Shown here piece by piece: positions 44,831 through 59,094 of a stretch of DNA of 64,000 nt. The DNA comes from Cellulomonas sp. S1-8. Lineage in GTDB: Bacteria > Actinomycetota > Actinomycetes > Actinomycetales > Cellulomonadaceae. A program made the position numbers and the translations under genes. Within the stretch, counting starts at the first letter, position 1. Every line of letters begins with the position of its first letter. The stretch lies in assembly GCF_026184235.1 (NCBI RefSeq), contig NZ_CP110806.1:2170001-2234000 (forward strand), in the 5' to 3' direction. Under the pieces are notes generated by a model. The model saw only the letters and a program-made list of their open reading frames with translations. It was not told the origin of the DNA and did no database searches.

Positions 44831-44864
44831 CGACGCCCGAGTGCCTACAGGTGCTCGGGCGTCG
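44831..44864. terminator. Bidirectional hairpin between nusB and the GGDEF-EAL gene
   Basis: An 11-base perfect stem (44831-44841 with 44854-44864) surrounds the stop codon of the minus-strand GGDEF-EAL gene and lies 43 bases after the nusB stop. It can form in either RNA. Confidence 0.6.
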
Positions 44865-47184
44865 ACTCGTCCAGGGCCCCCTGGACCACCCGCAGCGGGC
44901 GCGGGACGATCCGCGCCCGCCGCTGGGGGAGTCGCGTCTCGACCCGCCGCAGCTCGCCGCTCGCCTGCGCGAACGCGGAGGTCGCGCGTGGCTGCGGTCG
45001 GGCCCCGCGGACCGGCAGGCCGGGCGCAGGGCGTCCGACGAAGTTGCCCTGGGCCTGCTGCACCCCCAGCTCGACGAGCACCTGCAGGTCGCCTGCCGAC
45101 TCGACGCCCTCGGCGACGACGTCCAGGCCGTGGTGCTCGGCCAGCGCGACGATCGCCCGGATGGGGCCGGCGCCGCGCGGCGAGCGGACCTCCCGCACGA
45201 ACGAGCGGTCGATCTTGAGGATGTCCACGGGGAGCCGAGCGAGGCGCGCGAGCGAGCTGAAGCCCGTCCCGAAGTCGTCGAGCGCGATCCGCGCCCCGCG
45301 GGCCCGCAGCTCGGAGAGCACCGGCACCGCCGCCGCGGTGCGCAGCATCGTGGTCTCGGTGATCTCGATCGTCAGGTGCTCCCACGGGCCGCCGGACCAC
45401 GCCGCGTCGATCCGCTCGAGCACGTCCTGCTCGTGCAGCTCGCGCGCCGAGAGGTTCACCGCGACCGGCATATGGTGCCGGTCGAGCGCGCGCCGCGCCT
45501 GGCGGATCATCGAGCGCCCGATCGGGACGATGAGCCCGGTCTGCTCGGCGAGGGCCAGCCAGTGCTCCGGCAGGACGTAGCTGTCGCCCTCGTGCCAGCG
45601 CGCGAGGGCCTCGAGCCCGACGACCTCGAGGGTGCGCGCGTCGACGATCGGCTGGAAGTACGCGGTGATGCGGTCCTCCTCGACGGCACGCTCGAGTGCG
45701 GCGCGCATGCGGCGCGTGTCCTCCGCCCGCGCCCGCAGCGCCGGGTCGAACACGCGGTGGCCGGACGCCGTGCGCTTGGCCTCGAGCATCGCCGCGTCCG
45801 CGTGCCGCAGCAGCGTGTCCGGGTCCACGACGTCCGTCGGGTTCCAGGTCGCGACGCCGCATGTCAGGCGCGGACCGGCGACGGTCCCGACCCGGGCTCC
45901 GAAGCCGCTGCGGACGCGTCGCGCGAGGTCCGACAGCTCGTCGTCCGCGGGCGCGCGCGAGACGATCACGGCGAACTCGTCGCCGGCGAGGCGCGCGACG
46001 TACGTGTCGTCGTCGACCCAGGTGCGCAGGTAGTCCGCCGTGCGGCGCAGCAGGTCGTCGCCGGCGGCGTGGCCCTCGCGGTCGTTGACGTCCTTGAACC
46101 CGTCGATGTCGCAGTAGACGACGGAGACGCGCGTGCGCTCGACGGATGCGCGCTCGAGCACCTCGAAGAGGTGCGTGTCGACGGCGCGGCGGTTGGGCAG
46201 CCCCGTGAGCGTGTCGGTGACGGCGGCGCGCGAGAGCCGGTCGGTGAGCGTGTACCGCTCGGCGGCCGTCGAGACGACGAGGCCGAGGTCGATGAGGAAC
46301 GTGCGCTCGTGCGGCGCGAGCTGGTCCGGGTCGTCGGGGAACAGGTCGGCGACGTAGCGGTCACGCTGCAGGGGGCGCAGCGAACCCTCGATGGTCGGGT
46401 CGCCGAGGACCTCGCGGGCGGCGTCGCGCGCCTGGACGAGCAGTGCGTCCGCGTCGCGGTGGAACCACGCGTTGTTGGTGACGGACGACAGGGCGTCGCG
46501 CATGAGCTCACGGCGGCGCGCGGTCAGCTGGGCGCGGCGCAGCCGCACCGACGCGAGCGACTCCAGCCCGACCGCCAGCGGCAGCGGCCACAGGCTGGCG
46601 AGCAGGGCGCCCAGGGGCTGTCCGGTGAGCAGGATCCCGGCGGTCAGCGTGCCGAGCGAGACGGAGCCGGCGGCGACGAGCAGCCCGCCGAGCAGCGTCA
46701 GCCGCACCGCGCCCAGGGCCACCACCACGTACCCGACGGTGATGCTCAGCACGACGAACAGCAGCGCGACGGCCACGGGCCGGCCCGTGGGCAGCCCGGG
46801 CGCGTCGACCGGCCCGAACGTGAGGAACCACAGCACGGTGCGCAGCAGCAGGACGCCCGCCGCGGCCGTGACCCACGGGCGCAGGGGAGGTCCGCTGCCA
46901 CCGAACGCCCGGGTCGCGGGCAGGCACAGCAGGGCGACGACACCGACGAGCTGCCCGTGCAGGAACGACAGCGCCTCGCGCAGGTCCGGTGCGGTGACGA
47001 GGCCGTGCAGGCCGGCGACCAGCACGAGGACGGCCATGGCGACGGACAGCGCCAGCGCCCACGTCGACCCGTCGGAGCGCACGGCACCGCGCCACCAGAC
47101 CCACTGCAGTACGCAGAAGCCACCGACCAGTCCGGCAGCCAGGAACTGCAGGACGGTGGTCCACAGGGGGACGTCACCGAGCAT
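44845..47184 (-). CDS. Membrane GGDEF-EAL cyclic-di-GMP enzyme
   Basis: This 779-residue protein has about seven to nine membrane helices (residues 5-215), a linker domain (230-315), a GGDEF domain (320-480) and an EAL domain (495-710). The GGDEF site reads AGDEF (400-404), an allowed variant, with no obvious inhibitory RxxD before it. The EAL site is intact: EAL 525-527, IEITETT near 607, DDFGTG 636-641, DILKIDR and AEGVE 691-695, so phosphodiesterase activity is likely and cyclase activity possible. ATG 47184 is chosen because a sigma-28-like promoter lies inside the longer frame (47226). Confidence 0.93.
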   Translation of the reverse strand: MLGDVPLWTTVLQFLAAGLVGGFCVLQWVWWRGAVRSDGSTWALALSVAMAVLVLVAGLHGLVTAPDLREALSFLHGQLVGVVALLCLPATRAFGGSGPPLRPWVTAAAGVLLLRTVLWFLTFGPVDAPGLPTGRPVAVALLFVVLSITVGYVVVALGAVRLTLLGGLLVAAGSVSLGTLTAGILLTGQPLGALLASLWPLPLAVGLESLASVRLRRAQLTARRRELMRDALSSVTNNAWFHRDADALLVQARDAAREVLGDPTIEGSLRPLQRDRYVADLFPDDPDQLAPHERTFLIDLGLVVSTAAERYTLTDRLSRAAVTDTLTGLPNRRAVDTHLFEVLERASVERTRVSVVYCDIDGFKDVNDREGHAAGDDLLRRTADYLRTWVDDDTYVARLAGDEFAVIVSRAPADDELSDLARRVRSGFGARVGTVAGPRLTCGVATWNPTDVVDPDTLLRHADAAMLEAKRTASGHRVFDPALRARAEDTRRMRAALERAVEEDRITAYFQPIVDARTLEVVGLEALARWHEGDSYVLPEHWLALAEQTGLIVPIGRSMIRQARRALDRHHMPVAVNLSARELHEQDVLERIDAAWSGGPWEHLTIEITETTMLRTAAAVPVLSELRARGARIALDDFGTGFSSLARLARLPVDILKIDRSFVREVRSPRGAGPIRAIVALAEHHGLDVVAEGVESAGDLQVLVELGVQQAQGNFVGRPAPGLPVRGARPQPRATSAFAQASGELRRVETRLPQRRARIVPRPLRVVQGALDESTPEHL

Positions 47185-47193
47185 GTGGGTGTC

Positions 47194-47220
47194 ATCGGCG
47201 CACGGGGGACCCGGCATGAA
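47194..47220 (-). promoter_or_regulatory. Candidate sigma-28-like promoter of the GGDEF-EAL gene
   Basis: Reading the minus strand, TTCATG (47220-47215), 15 bases, GCCGAT (47199-47194), nine bases before ATG 47184. The -10 and spacing equal those of the pilus promoters; the -35 matches CTCAAG at four of six positions. Confidence 0.4.
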
Positions 47221-47342
47221 CGGCAACCGGGTGACGGGTCACCCGCGCGGGTGCACGGCCCCGGCGGCGGTCGCGTGCCGCGCGTCACGCCGTGCCGGGC
47301 GCCGGTCGGGCACCCGCGACGGTAGGGTGGTGCGTCGAGCAA

Positions 47343-49056
<1,714 letters not shown>

Positions 49057-49060
<4 letters not shown>

Positions 49061-50373
49061 CGACATATCTGCTGACCGGGGCCCGGCCGCTGGGCGGGGA
49101 CCCGACCGACGTGCTCGTGGCCGACGGGGTCGTCGCGGCGCTCGGCGCCGACGCCCGGGGTGACGGCCGCAGCGCCGACGCCCAGGTGGTCGAGGCCGAC
49201 GGCCTGGTCCTGCTGCCGGGCCTGGTGGACCTGCACACGCACCTGCGCGAGCCGGGGCGCGAGGACGCCGAGACGGTCGCGTCCGGGACCCGCGCCGCGG
49301 CGCTGGGCGGCTTCACCGCGGTGCACGCGATGGCCAACACGACGCCGACGCAGGACACGGCCGGCGTCGTCGAGCAGGTCTGGCGCCTGGGCCGCGACGC
49401 CGGCTGGTGCGACGTGCACCCCGTGGGCGCGGTCACGGTCGGCCTGGCCGGTGAGCAGCTCGCCGAGCTGACGGCGATGGCGCGGTCCGCGGCGGCCGTG
49501 CGGGTGTTCTCCGACGACGGGAAGTGCGTGCACGACCCCGTCGTCATGCGGCGCGCGCTCGAGTACGTGAAGGCGTTCGACGGGGTGGTCGCGCAGCACG
49601 CGCAGGAGCCGCGCCTCACCGAGGGCGCGCAGATGCACGAGGGCGTCGTCTCGGCCGAGCTCGGCCTGACGGGGTGGCCCGCGGTCGCCGAGGAGGCGAT
49701 CGTCGCGCGGGACGTGCTGCTCGCCGAGCACGTCGGGTCGCGTCTGCACGTGCTCCACCTGTCGACCGCGGGCTCGGTCGAGATCGTCCGCTGGGCCAAG
49801 GCGCGCGGCATCGACGTCACGGCCGAGGTGACGCCCCACCACCTGGTCCTCACCGACGAGCTCGTGCGCGGGTACGACCCGCGCTACAAGGTGAACCCGC
49901 CGCTGCGGACCGCCGCCGACGTCGAGGCCGTCCGGGCGGGCCTGGCCGACGGCACGATCGACACGGTGGGCACCGACCACGCGCCGCACCCGCGCGAGGA
50001 CAAGGACTGCGAGTGGGCCGCCGCTGCGTTCGGCATGACGGGGCTCGAGACGGCGCTGTCGGTCGTGCAGGCCGTCATGGTCGACACGGGCCGGTTCACG
50101 TGGGCCGACGTCGCGCGCGTCATGTCGACCGCACCGGCACGCATCGGCCGCCTGCCGGGGCAGGGGCGTCCGATCGCCGTCGGCGAACCCGCGAACCTCA
50201 CCCTCGTCGACCCGGCCGCGCGCCGCGTGGTGGTCCCCGAGCAGCAGGCCACCGCCAGCGTCAACTCGCCGTTCGCGGGCCAGGAGCTCCCGGGTCGGGT
50301 GGTCGCGACGTTCCTGCGCGGCCGCGCCACGGTGCTCGACGGCGTGCTGACCGGCCAGGGGGTGCGCGTCTGA
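49057..50373 (+). CDS. pyrC: Dihydroorotase
   Basis: This 438-residue type I dihydroorotase closes carbamoyl-aspartate to dihydroorotate. The metal ligands appear as His60 and His62 ([10 protein letters not shown]), Asp153 in FSDDGK, histidines in AQHAQEP and HVLHLST, and Asp307 in GTDHAPH. The family often acts with aspartate carbamoyltransferase, here encoded just upstream with a four-base overlap. The small membrane protein gene downstream shares one base. Confidence 0.96.
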
Positions 50374-50918
50374 TGCCCGTCTGGCTCTCCGTCACGCTGC
50401 TGGTCGTGCTCGCGCTGCTGGGGCTGTGGGGCATGCGCCGTGGCTGGCGGGCGCGCGCCCGCCGCTCCGCCGCCCTCGTCCCGACCCTCCCGGACGTCCC
50501 GGACGTGCCGGGCGACGGCCGGACCGAGCCCGTCGAGGCGGTCTACGTGTCGTCGACGCGCGCGGGGGACTGGCTGGACCGCGTCGTGGCCCACGACCTG
50601 GGAGTCCGCAGCGCCGCCCGCGTGCGCGTCCACGCCGGCGGCATCCACGTCGCGCGCACCGGTGCCCGCGACGTGTGGGTACCGGCCGCCGCGCTGACCG
50701 CGGTGGGCACGTCGAGCGGTCAGGCCGGCAAGTTCGTCGGCCGCGACGAGCTCGTCGTCCTCACGTGGCTGCCCGACCCCGCCGGATCCCCCCTCGACAC
50801 CGCGCTGCTGGTGCGTCACGACGACGAGCGGGCCGCGCTCCTCGCCGCCGCGCGCACCCTGGCCGCGCCCACCGACACCGACACGGCGCCGTCCGCGGCG
50901 CAGGAGGAGCAGGCATGA
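50373..50918 (+). CDS. PH-like membrane protein of the pyr operon
   Basis: This 181-residue protein has one N-terminal membrane helix ([19 protein letters not shown]), a basic patch, and a cytoplasmic domain with [23 protein letters not shown] and [28 protein letters not shown], as in bacterial PH-like transporter-associated proteins. The same kind of gene occupies this place between pyrC and carA in mycobacteria (Rv1382 type). Function unknown; its conserved place and overlaps on both sides suggest a role tied to pyrimidine synthesis. Confidence 0.82.
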   Translation: MPVWLSVTLLVVLALLGLWGMRRGWRARARRSAALVPTLPDVPDVPGDGRTEPVEAVYVSSTRAGDWLDRVVAHDLGVRSAARVRVHAGGIHVARTGARDVWVPAAALTAVGTSSGQAGKFVGRDELVVLTWLPDPAGSPLDTALLVRHDDERAALLAAARTLAAPTDTDTAPSAAQEEQA

Positions 50919-52134
50919 GCGACGCGATCCTCGTCCTCGAGGACGGCCGCACGTTCACCGGACGGTCCTACGGGGCCACCGGGCGGACGGTCGGCGAGAT
51001 CGTCTTCAACACCGGCATGACGGGCTACCAGGAGACCCTGACCGACCCGTCCTACCACCGGCAGATCGTCGTGATGACGGCACCGCACATCGGCAACACG
51101 GGGGTCAACGACGAGGACGACGAGTCCCGTCGCATCTGGGTCGCCGGGTTCGTCGTGCGCGACCCCGCCCGCCTCCCCTCGAGCTGGCGTTCGCGCCGGT
51201 CGCTCGACGACGAGCTGGCCGCCCAGGGGATCGTCGGGATCAGCGACATCGACACCCGCGCGCTGACGCGGCACCTGCGCGAGCGGGGCGTCATGCGCGC
51301 CGGCGTCTTCTCGGGCGACGAGCTGGAGCGTCCCGACGGTGGTCGGCGTCCCCTCGACGACCTGGTCGACGAGGTGCTGGCGGCACCGCCGATGGTGGGC
51401 GCGGACCTCGCCGGCGAGGTGAGCGTCGACGAGGCGCACGTCGTCGCGGCGCTGGGCCCCGACGGCACGCCGCTGGACGCGCCGCTGCTGCGCGTGGCCG
51501 CGGTCGACCTCGGCATCAAGTCGATGACCCCGCAGCGCATGGCCGAGCGGGGCATCGAGGTGCACGTGCTGCCCGCACGGTCCACGATCGCGGACGTGCT
51601 CGCCGTGCAGCCCGACGGCGTGTTCTTCTCCAACGGGCCCGGCGACCCGTCGGCCGCGCGGCACGAGATCGACGTGCTGCGCGGGGTCCTCGACCGCCGC
51701 ATCCCGTTCTTCGGCATCTGCTACGGCAACCAGCTGTTCGGCCGCGCGCTCGGGTTCGGGACGTACAAGCTGCGCTACGGGCACCGCGGCGTGAACCAGC
51801 CGGTCATGGACCGTGCCACCGGCAAGGTGGAGATCACGGCGCACAACCACGGGTTCGCGGTGGACGCGCCCCTCGACGCCGACACCGTCGCCCCGTTCGA
51901 CGGCGGCCGGTACGGGCGCGTGCGCGTCTCGCACGTCGACCTCAACGACGACGTCGTCGAGGGCCTCGAGGCGCTCGACCTGCCCGCCTTCTCCGTGCAG
52001 TACCACCCGGAGGCAGCGGCCGGCCCGCACGACGCCGCCTACCTGTTCGACCGCTTCTGTGACCTGATGACCACGCACCGCGACGGCGCCGGCTCGACGC
52101 CGGACGCCGCCACCACCCAGAAGGGCGCCGCCTG

Positions 52135-52135
<1 letters not shown>
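50915..52135 (+). CDS. carA: Carbamoyl-phosphate synthase small subunit
   Basis: This 406-residue glutaminase feeds ammonia to CarB. The N-terminal domain has [17 protein letters not shown] and the C-terminal class I amidotransferase has the nucleophile in [16 protein letters not shown], with His and Glu in SVQYHPEA. The nucleophile motif has Asn where E. coli has His (GICLGHQ), as in other actinobacterial CarA. It overlaps its neighbours at both ends. Confidence 0.97.
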
Positions 52136-55469
<3,334 letters not shown>

Positions 55470-55473
<4 letters not shown>

Positions 55474-56330
55474 CGGACGGGGGAGCGGTGCGGCCGTTCG
55501 GCGCGCGACTGGCCGAGGCGATGGACGCGCACGGTCCGCTGTGCGTCGGCATCGACCCGCACGCGGCGCTGCTGGCCGACTGGGGCCTGACCGACGACGC
55601 GGCGGGGGTCCGGGAGTTCGCCCTGCGGGTCATGGAGGCGGTCGGCGGCCGGGTGGCGGCGGTGAAGCCGCAGGCGGCCTTCTTCGAGCGCCACGGCGCG
55701 GCCGGTGTCGCCGTCCTCGAGGAGGTCGTGGCGGCAGGGCGGGCGAGCGGGACGCTCGTCGTCGTGGACGCCAAGCGGGGGGACATCGGGTCGACGATGG
55801 CGGCGTACGCGGACACGTTCCTGCGCGACGGGTCCCCGCTCGCGGGCGACGCGCTGACGGTCTCGCCGTACCTCGGCTTCGGGTCGCTCGACCCGGCCGT
55901 CGAGCTCGCGCTCGCCACGGGTCGCGGGCTCTTCGTGCTGTGCCTGACCTCCAACCCGGAGGGGTCCGAGGTGCAGCACGCGCGCACCCCGGACGGCGTG
56001 ACGGTCGCCGCGGCCGTGGCGGCGCGGGCAGCCGCGCTCAACGCCGACGTCGACCCGATGGGGTCGGTGGGTCTGGTGGTGGGGGCGACGGTGGGTGACG
56101 CCGCCCAGGACGCGGGCGTGGACCTGGCCGGCGTCAACGGGCCGCTGCTCGCGCCGGGCGTGGGCGCGCAGGGCGCCGGCCCGCGCGAGCTGGCGCACGT
56201 GTTCGGTGCGGCCCGTCGCCAGGTGCTCGCGTCGTCGAGCAGGGGAGTGCTGCGGGCGGGGCCGGACGTGGGGGCCCTGCGCGCGGCCGCGGCTCGGGCG
56301 GCGTCGGAGGCGGCCGCGGCGCTGGGCTGA
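55470..56330 (+). CDS. pyrF: Orotidine 5'-phosphate decarboxylase, type 2
   Basis: This 286-residue TIM-barrel enzyme forms UMP, the last pyr step. The catalytic charged network is in [27 protein letters not shown] near the start and the long C-terminal [13 protein letters not shown] phosphate-binding loop mark the type 2 form of actinobacteria and myxobacteria. GTG 55470 overlaps the carB stop by four bases. pyrD and pyrE are not in the window. Confidence 0.95.
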
Positions 56331-56435
56331 CGCGCTCACGGGGGCGGGGCCAGGCAGGCTGCCCGCGGCAGCCGGACGACGCGGGCGTCCGGCCCCGTGG
56401 CCGACCGAGGCGACGGAGCCGGGTGGTGCTCGATC

Positions 56436-56467
56436 CCGTTCTAGGTGCGGACAATAACGGAACCTAG
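56436..56467. repeat. Interleaved inverted repeats after pyrF
   Basis: CCGTT (56436-56440) matches AACGG (56456-56460), and CTAGGT (56441-56446) matches ACCTAG (56462-56467), so the two inverted repeats interlock. The local sequence is AT-richer than its surroundings (ACAATAACGG). In RNA this would be a pseudoknot-like fold; in DNA it could be a binding site. The same 261-base gap also has the direct repeat CACCTCTTCC at 56488-56497 and 56529-56538. Confidence 0.4.
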
Positions 56468-56579
56468 CGCTGCTGAACCAGCACGGTCACCTCTTCCAGG
56501 TCGCCTCACGGCGACCGCCTCGACCACACACCTCTTCCGGGCTCGCTGCCGGGGACGCACCGATGTCCCCGGCGATGGC

Positions 56580-56585
56580 TAGGGT
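56580..56585 (+). promoter_or_regulatory. -10 box of the integrase-like gene, leaderless type
   Basis: TAGGGT is followed by six bases and GTG 56592, so the transcript probably starts at the start codon. No Shine-Dalgarno sequence is present. Confidence 0.5.
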
Positions 56586-56591
56586 GCAGCC

Positions 56592-57476
56592 GTGCCGAGG
56601 GACGTGACCGTGGGGGAGGCCGTGCACCGCTACCTGGGCCTGCTCGGGGACCGGGACCCGACGACGTCGCGCGTGTACCGGTGGGCGTTGACCCGGCTCG
56701 CGGACGAGCGGGGGGAGGACGGCCTCGGCGAGGTCCTCGGCGGTCCGGGGGTCGCGCTGTGGCTGACGTCGCCCACCGCTGCGGGGAAGGACCCGTCGGC
56801 GGCGACCGTGCGGCAGCGCGCCACCGCCGTCCGGGGGCTGGTCCGGCATGCGCTCGAGGCCCGGCTGCTCGACGCCCCGACGGCGGACGCGGCGCTCGCG
56901 GTCCTGCACCGGCCGGCGACGCCCGCCGTGCTGCGCGACACGGCGCCGGCGCGTCTCCTGCTGGTGCGGGCGGCCGGGCGCCGCCCGCACGGCGTCTCCT
57001 GGCACGTCTGGGTCCGCTTCCGCGCCCACGTCCTGACGCTCGCCGAGACCGGCTCACCCGAGCGCGACCTGGCCCGGGTCCGGGTCGCCGACCTCGCGAC
57101 GGACCGCACGGCGGTGCTGCTCGGCGGGGCGAGGCACCCGCTGACCGGGCCGACCCGGCGTGCGCTGCTCACCTGGCTGGACGTGCGGGAGGAGCTCGTG
57201 GCGACGCTGCAGGGCAGCGAACCGCCGCAACTGTGGGTGCGGGCTCACCCGTCGGTGCACCCGCGCACGGGGGCCGTCGCCGCGGTCGGCATGCCGATCA
57301 CGTCCCGCGGGCTGCGCAAGGCGTTCCAGGACGTGGTCACCGCGCTGGTCGACGGGGACCCGCGCCTCGCGACGTGCACCGTCGCGCACGTCCGCGCCCT
57401 CGCGCCCGTGCCGCGCGCTGCCGACCTCGACGTTACCCTTCCGGGTGCCGAACCCGCCCCGGGGAGCGACTCGTGA
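56592..57476 (+). CDS. Protein resembling a tyrosine recombinase that lost its active site
   Basis: This 294-residue protein has an N-terminal SAM-like helical region (VGEAVHRYLGLLGDRDPTTSRVYRWALTRLADE, later VRQRATAVRGLVRHAL) like the core-binding domain of phage integrases. Its C-terminal half (ERDLARVRVADL then HPLTGPTRRALLTWLDVREEL and THV-like VAHVRALAPV) follows the catalytic domain layout, but the conserved Arg...His-x-x-Arg...Tyr set is not recognisable and the end is short. The likeness is by eye only. It lies between pyrF and mihF; function unknown. Confidence 0.6.
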   Translation: MPRDVTVGEAVHRYLGLLGDRDPTTSRVYRWALTRLADERGEDGLGEVLGGPGVALWLTSPTAAGKDPSAATVRQRATAVRGLVRHALEARLLDAPTADAALAVLHRPATPAVLRDTAPARLLLVRAAGRRPHGVSWHVWVRFRAHVLTLAETGSPERDLARVRVADLATDRTAVLLGGARHPLTGPTRRALLTWLDVREELVATLQGSEPPQLWVRAHPSVHPRTGAVAAVGMPITSRGLRKAFQDVVTALVDGDPRLATCTVAHVRALAPVPRAADLDVTLPGAEPAPGSDS

Positions 57477-57564
57477 CCCCGCCGCCGGGCTCTCGACGAG
57501 GGTTCGTCGAGCCGTCGATGCACGCGTCGACGCAGGTCGCGGCGCAACACGCCAGGCTCCCGCG

Positions 57565-57593
57565 TTGCCGAGCGGCAGGTCCGTCGCTAGTTT
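57565..57593 (+). promoter_or_regulatory. Promoter of mihF
   Basis: TTGCCG (57565-57570), a 17-base spacer, and TAGTTT (57588-57593) form the best housekeeping-type promoter in the window. The transcript would start near 57600 and include the tandem repeat in its leader. Confidence 0.6.
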
Positions 57594-57614
57594 CGTCTCA
57601 GGTCCCGCGCATTC

Positions 57615-57660
57615 GGTGACCAGATCTCCGGCCCAGTGGTGACCAGATCTCCGGCCCAGT
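57615..57660 (+). repeat. Exact 23-base tandem repeat in the mihF leader
   Basis: Bases 57615-57637 are repeated without change at 57638-57660, beginning GGTGACCAGATCTCCGG. The repeat lies between the promoter and the ribosome binding site (GAAGG at 57666-57670). Confidence 0.85.
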
Positions 57661-57678
57661 GACGAGAAGGTGAAGCGC

Positions 57679-57990
57679 GTGGCTCTTCCTCCGCTGACTC
57701 CCGAACAACGAGCCGCCGCGCTCGAGAAGGCTGCCGCGGCGCGGCAGGCCCGTGCCGAGGTGAAGAACCGCCTCAAGTACTCGCAGGGTTCCCTGTCCGA
57801 GGTGATCGAGCAGGGGCAGCGGGACGAGACGATCGGCAAGCTCAAGGTCGCCGCCCTGCTGGAGTCCCTTCCCGGTGTGGGGAAGGTCAAGGCCCGCGCG
57901 ATCATGTCCGAGATCGGCATCTCGGAGACACGACGGGTGCGCGGCCTCGGCCCGCACCAGGTCAAGGCGCTGGTCGACCGGTTCGGCTGA
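57679..57990 (+). CDS. mihF: Actinobacterial integration host factor mIHF
   Basis: This 103-residue nucleoid protein bends DNA. It matches mycobacterial mIHF from [27 protein letters not shown] through [32 protein letters not shown], which contains the helix-two-turn-helix that grips DNA. GTG 57679 is chosen because the family begins VALP; GTG 57670 three codons upstream is possible. It is expressed from its own promoter and ends in a strong hairpin, in the standard place before gmk. Confidence 0.93.
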   Translation: MALPPLTPEQRAAALEKAAAARQARAEVKNRLKYSQGSLSEVIEQGQRDETIGKLKVAALLESLPGVGKVKARAIMSEIGISETRRVRGLGPHQVKALVDRFG

Positions 57991-58003
57991 GCGTCCGGCA
58001 GTC

Positions 58004-58033
58004 GGCGCCCCGCCCGGTCCCGGGCGGGGCGCC
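58004..58033 (+). terminator. Terminator after mihF
   Basis: A perfect 13-base GC stem (58004-58016 with 58021-58033) and a four-base loop begin 13 bases after the mihF stop. gmk then starts at 58094. Confidence 0.8.
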
Positions 58034-58093
58034 GCCGCACGTCCGGGGTCTCCCGGGCGTCCTCTCGACTTCCTCTGGAGACGTGCACCTCCC

Positions 58094-58660
58094 ATGACGA
58101 CGCAGCCGGCACGACTGACCGTGCTCGCCGGGCCCACCGCGGTCGGCAAGGGGACGGTCTCGGCCGACATCCGCGCCCGCTACCCGCAGGTCTGGCTCTC
58201 CGTCTCGATGACGACGCGGGACCCGCGGCCCGGAGAGGTCGACGGGCTGCACTACCACTTCGTGTCGGCCGAGCGCTTCGAGGAGATGGCGGCGAACGGC
58301 GAGCTGCTGGAGTGGGCGGTCGTCCACGGTCGCAACCGCTACGGCACCCCCCGCGCGCCGGTGGCGGAGCGGCTCGCGGCCGGGGAGCCGGCACTGCTCG
58401 AGATCGACCTGCAGGGTGCACGCCAGGTGCGTGCCACGATGCCCGACGCACGGTTCGTGTTCCTCGCGCCGCCCTCCTGGGACGAGCTGGTCCGGCGCCT
58501 GGTCGGACGCGGCACCGAGGGCGAGGAGGAGCGCGAGCGCAGGCTCGCGTCGGCCCGCGTGGAGCTCGCCGCGGAACCCGAGTTCGACCACGTCGTCGTC
58601 AACGACGACGTGCACCGCGCGACGGACGAGATCGTGCGTCTCATGGGGCTGCCCGCCTGA
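58094..58660 (+). CDS. gmk: Guanylate kinase
   Basis: This 188-residue kinase converts GMP to GDP. The P-loop is [11 protein letters not shown], with [21 protein letters not shown] for GMP binding and [28 protein letters not shown], as in the family. ATG 58094 begins at the usual N-terminus. The P-loop lacks the common GPSGxGK serine (it reads GPTAVGK), which is frequent in actinobacterial Gmk. It follows the mihF terminator and precedes rpoZ, the standard order. Confidence 0.95.
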   Translation: MTTQPARLTVLAGPTAVGKGTVSADIRARYPQVWLSVSMTTRDPRPGEVDGLHYHFVSAERFEEMAANGELLEWAVVHGRNRYGTPRAPVAERLAAGEPALLEIDLQGARQVRATMPDARFVFLAPPSWDELVRRLVGRGTEGEEERERRLASARVELAAEPEFDHVVVNDDVHRATDEIVRLMGLPA

Positions 58661-58687
58661 CGCACCGACCCGCCGCACGCGAGCGGG

Positions 58688-58746
58688 TACGATGGGGGCG
58701 ACTGCGCCGCGCGACGTCCTGGTGAGACAGCTGGTCGAGACCAGCT
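58688..58746 (+). promoter_or_regulatory. rpoZ promoter and leader hairpin
   Basis: TACGAT (58688-58693) within GGGTACGATGGG is a likely -10 box. About 35 bases downstream a seven-base stem AGCTGGT (58729-58735) pairs with ACCAGCT (58740-58746) around CGAG. The leader before the rpoZ GTG is about 118 bases. Confidence 0.45.
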
Positions 58747-58817
58747 TGACGAGACCAGGGCACGTGCCGCGGCGCCTCTCAGCCCGCACCGCCATCCCCT
58801 CAGGACGGGAGTCCTCC

Positions 58818-59084
58818 GTGTCCGGAACCGTAGCCGCCCCCACGGGCATCACCGACCCGCCGATCGACCGCCTCCTCGAGCGCGCCGACTCGAAGTACGC
58901 ACTCGTGCTCTTCTCCGCCAAGCGCGCGCGGCAGATCAACGCCTACTACGCCCAGCTCAACGAGGGCCTCCTGGAGTACGTCGGCCCGCTCGTCGAGACG
59001 CGCCCGCAGGAGAAGCCGCTCTCGATCGCGATGCGCGAGATCGACGCCGGCCTGCTGACGTCGGAGCCGGTCGAGGGCGACTGA
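58818..59084 (+). CDS. rpoZ: RNA polymerase omega subunit
   Basis: This 88-residue protein helps assemble beta prime. The family core is [36 protein letters not shown] and the end [16 protein letters not shown], as in actinobacterial omega. GTG 58818 is used because the family begins near here; the frame remains open upstream inside the leader. coaBC starts ten bases after its stop. Confidence 0.94.
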   Translation: MSGTVAAPTGITDPPIDRLLERADSKYALVLFSAKRARQINAYYAQLNEGLLEYVGPLVETRPQEKPLSIAMREIDAGLLTSEPVEGD

Positions 59085-59094
59085 CCCTCCCGCC

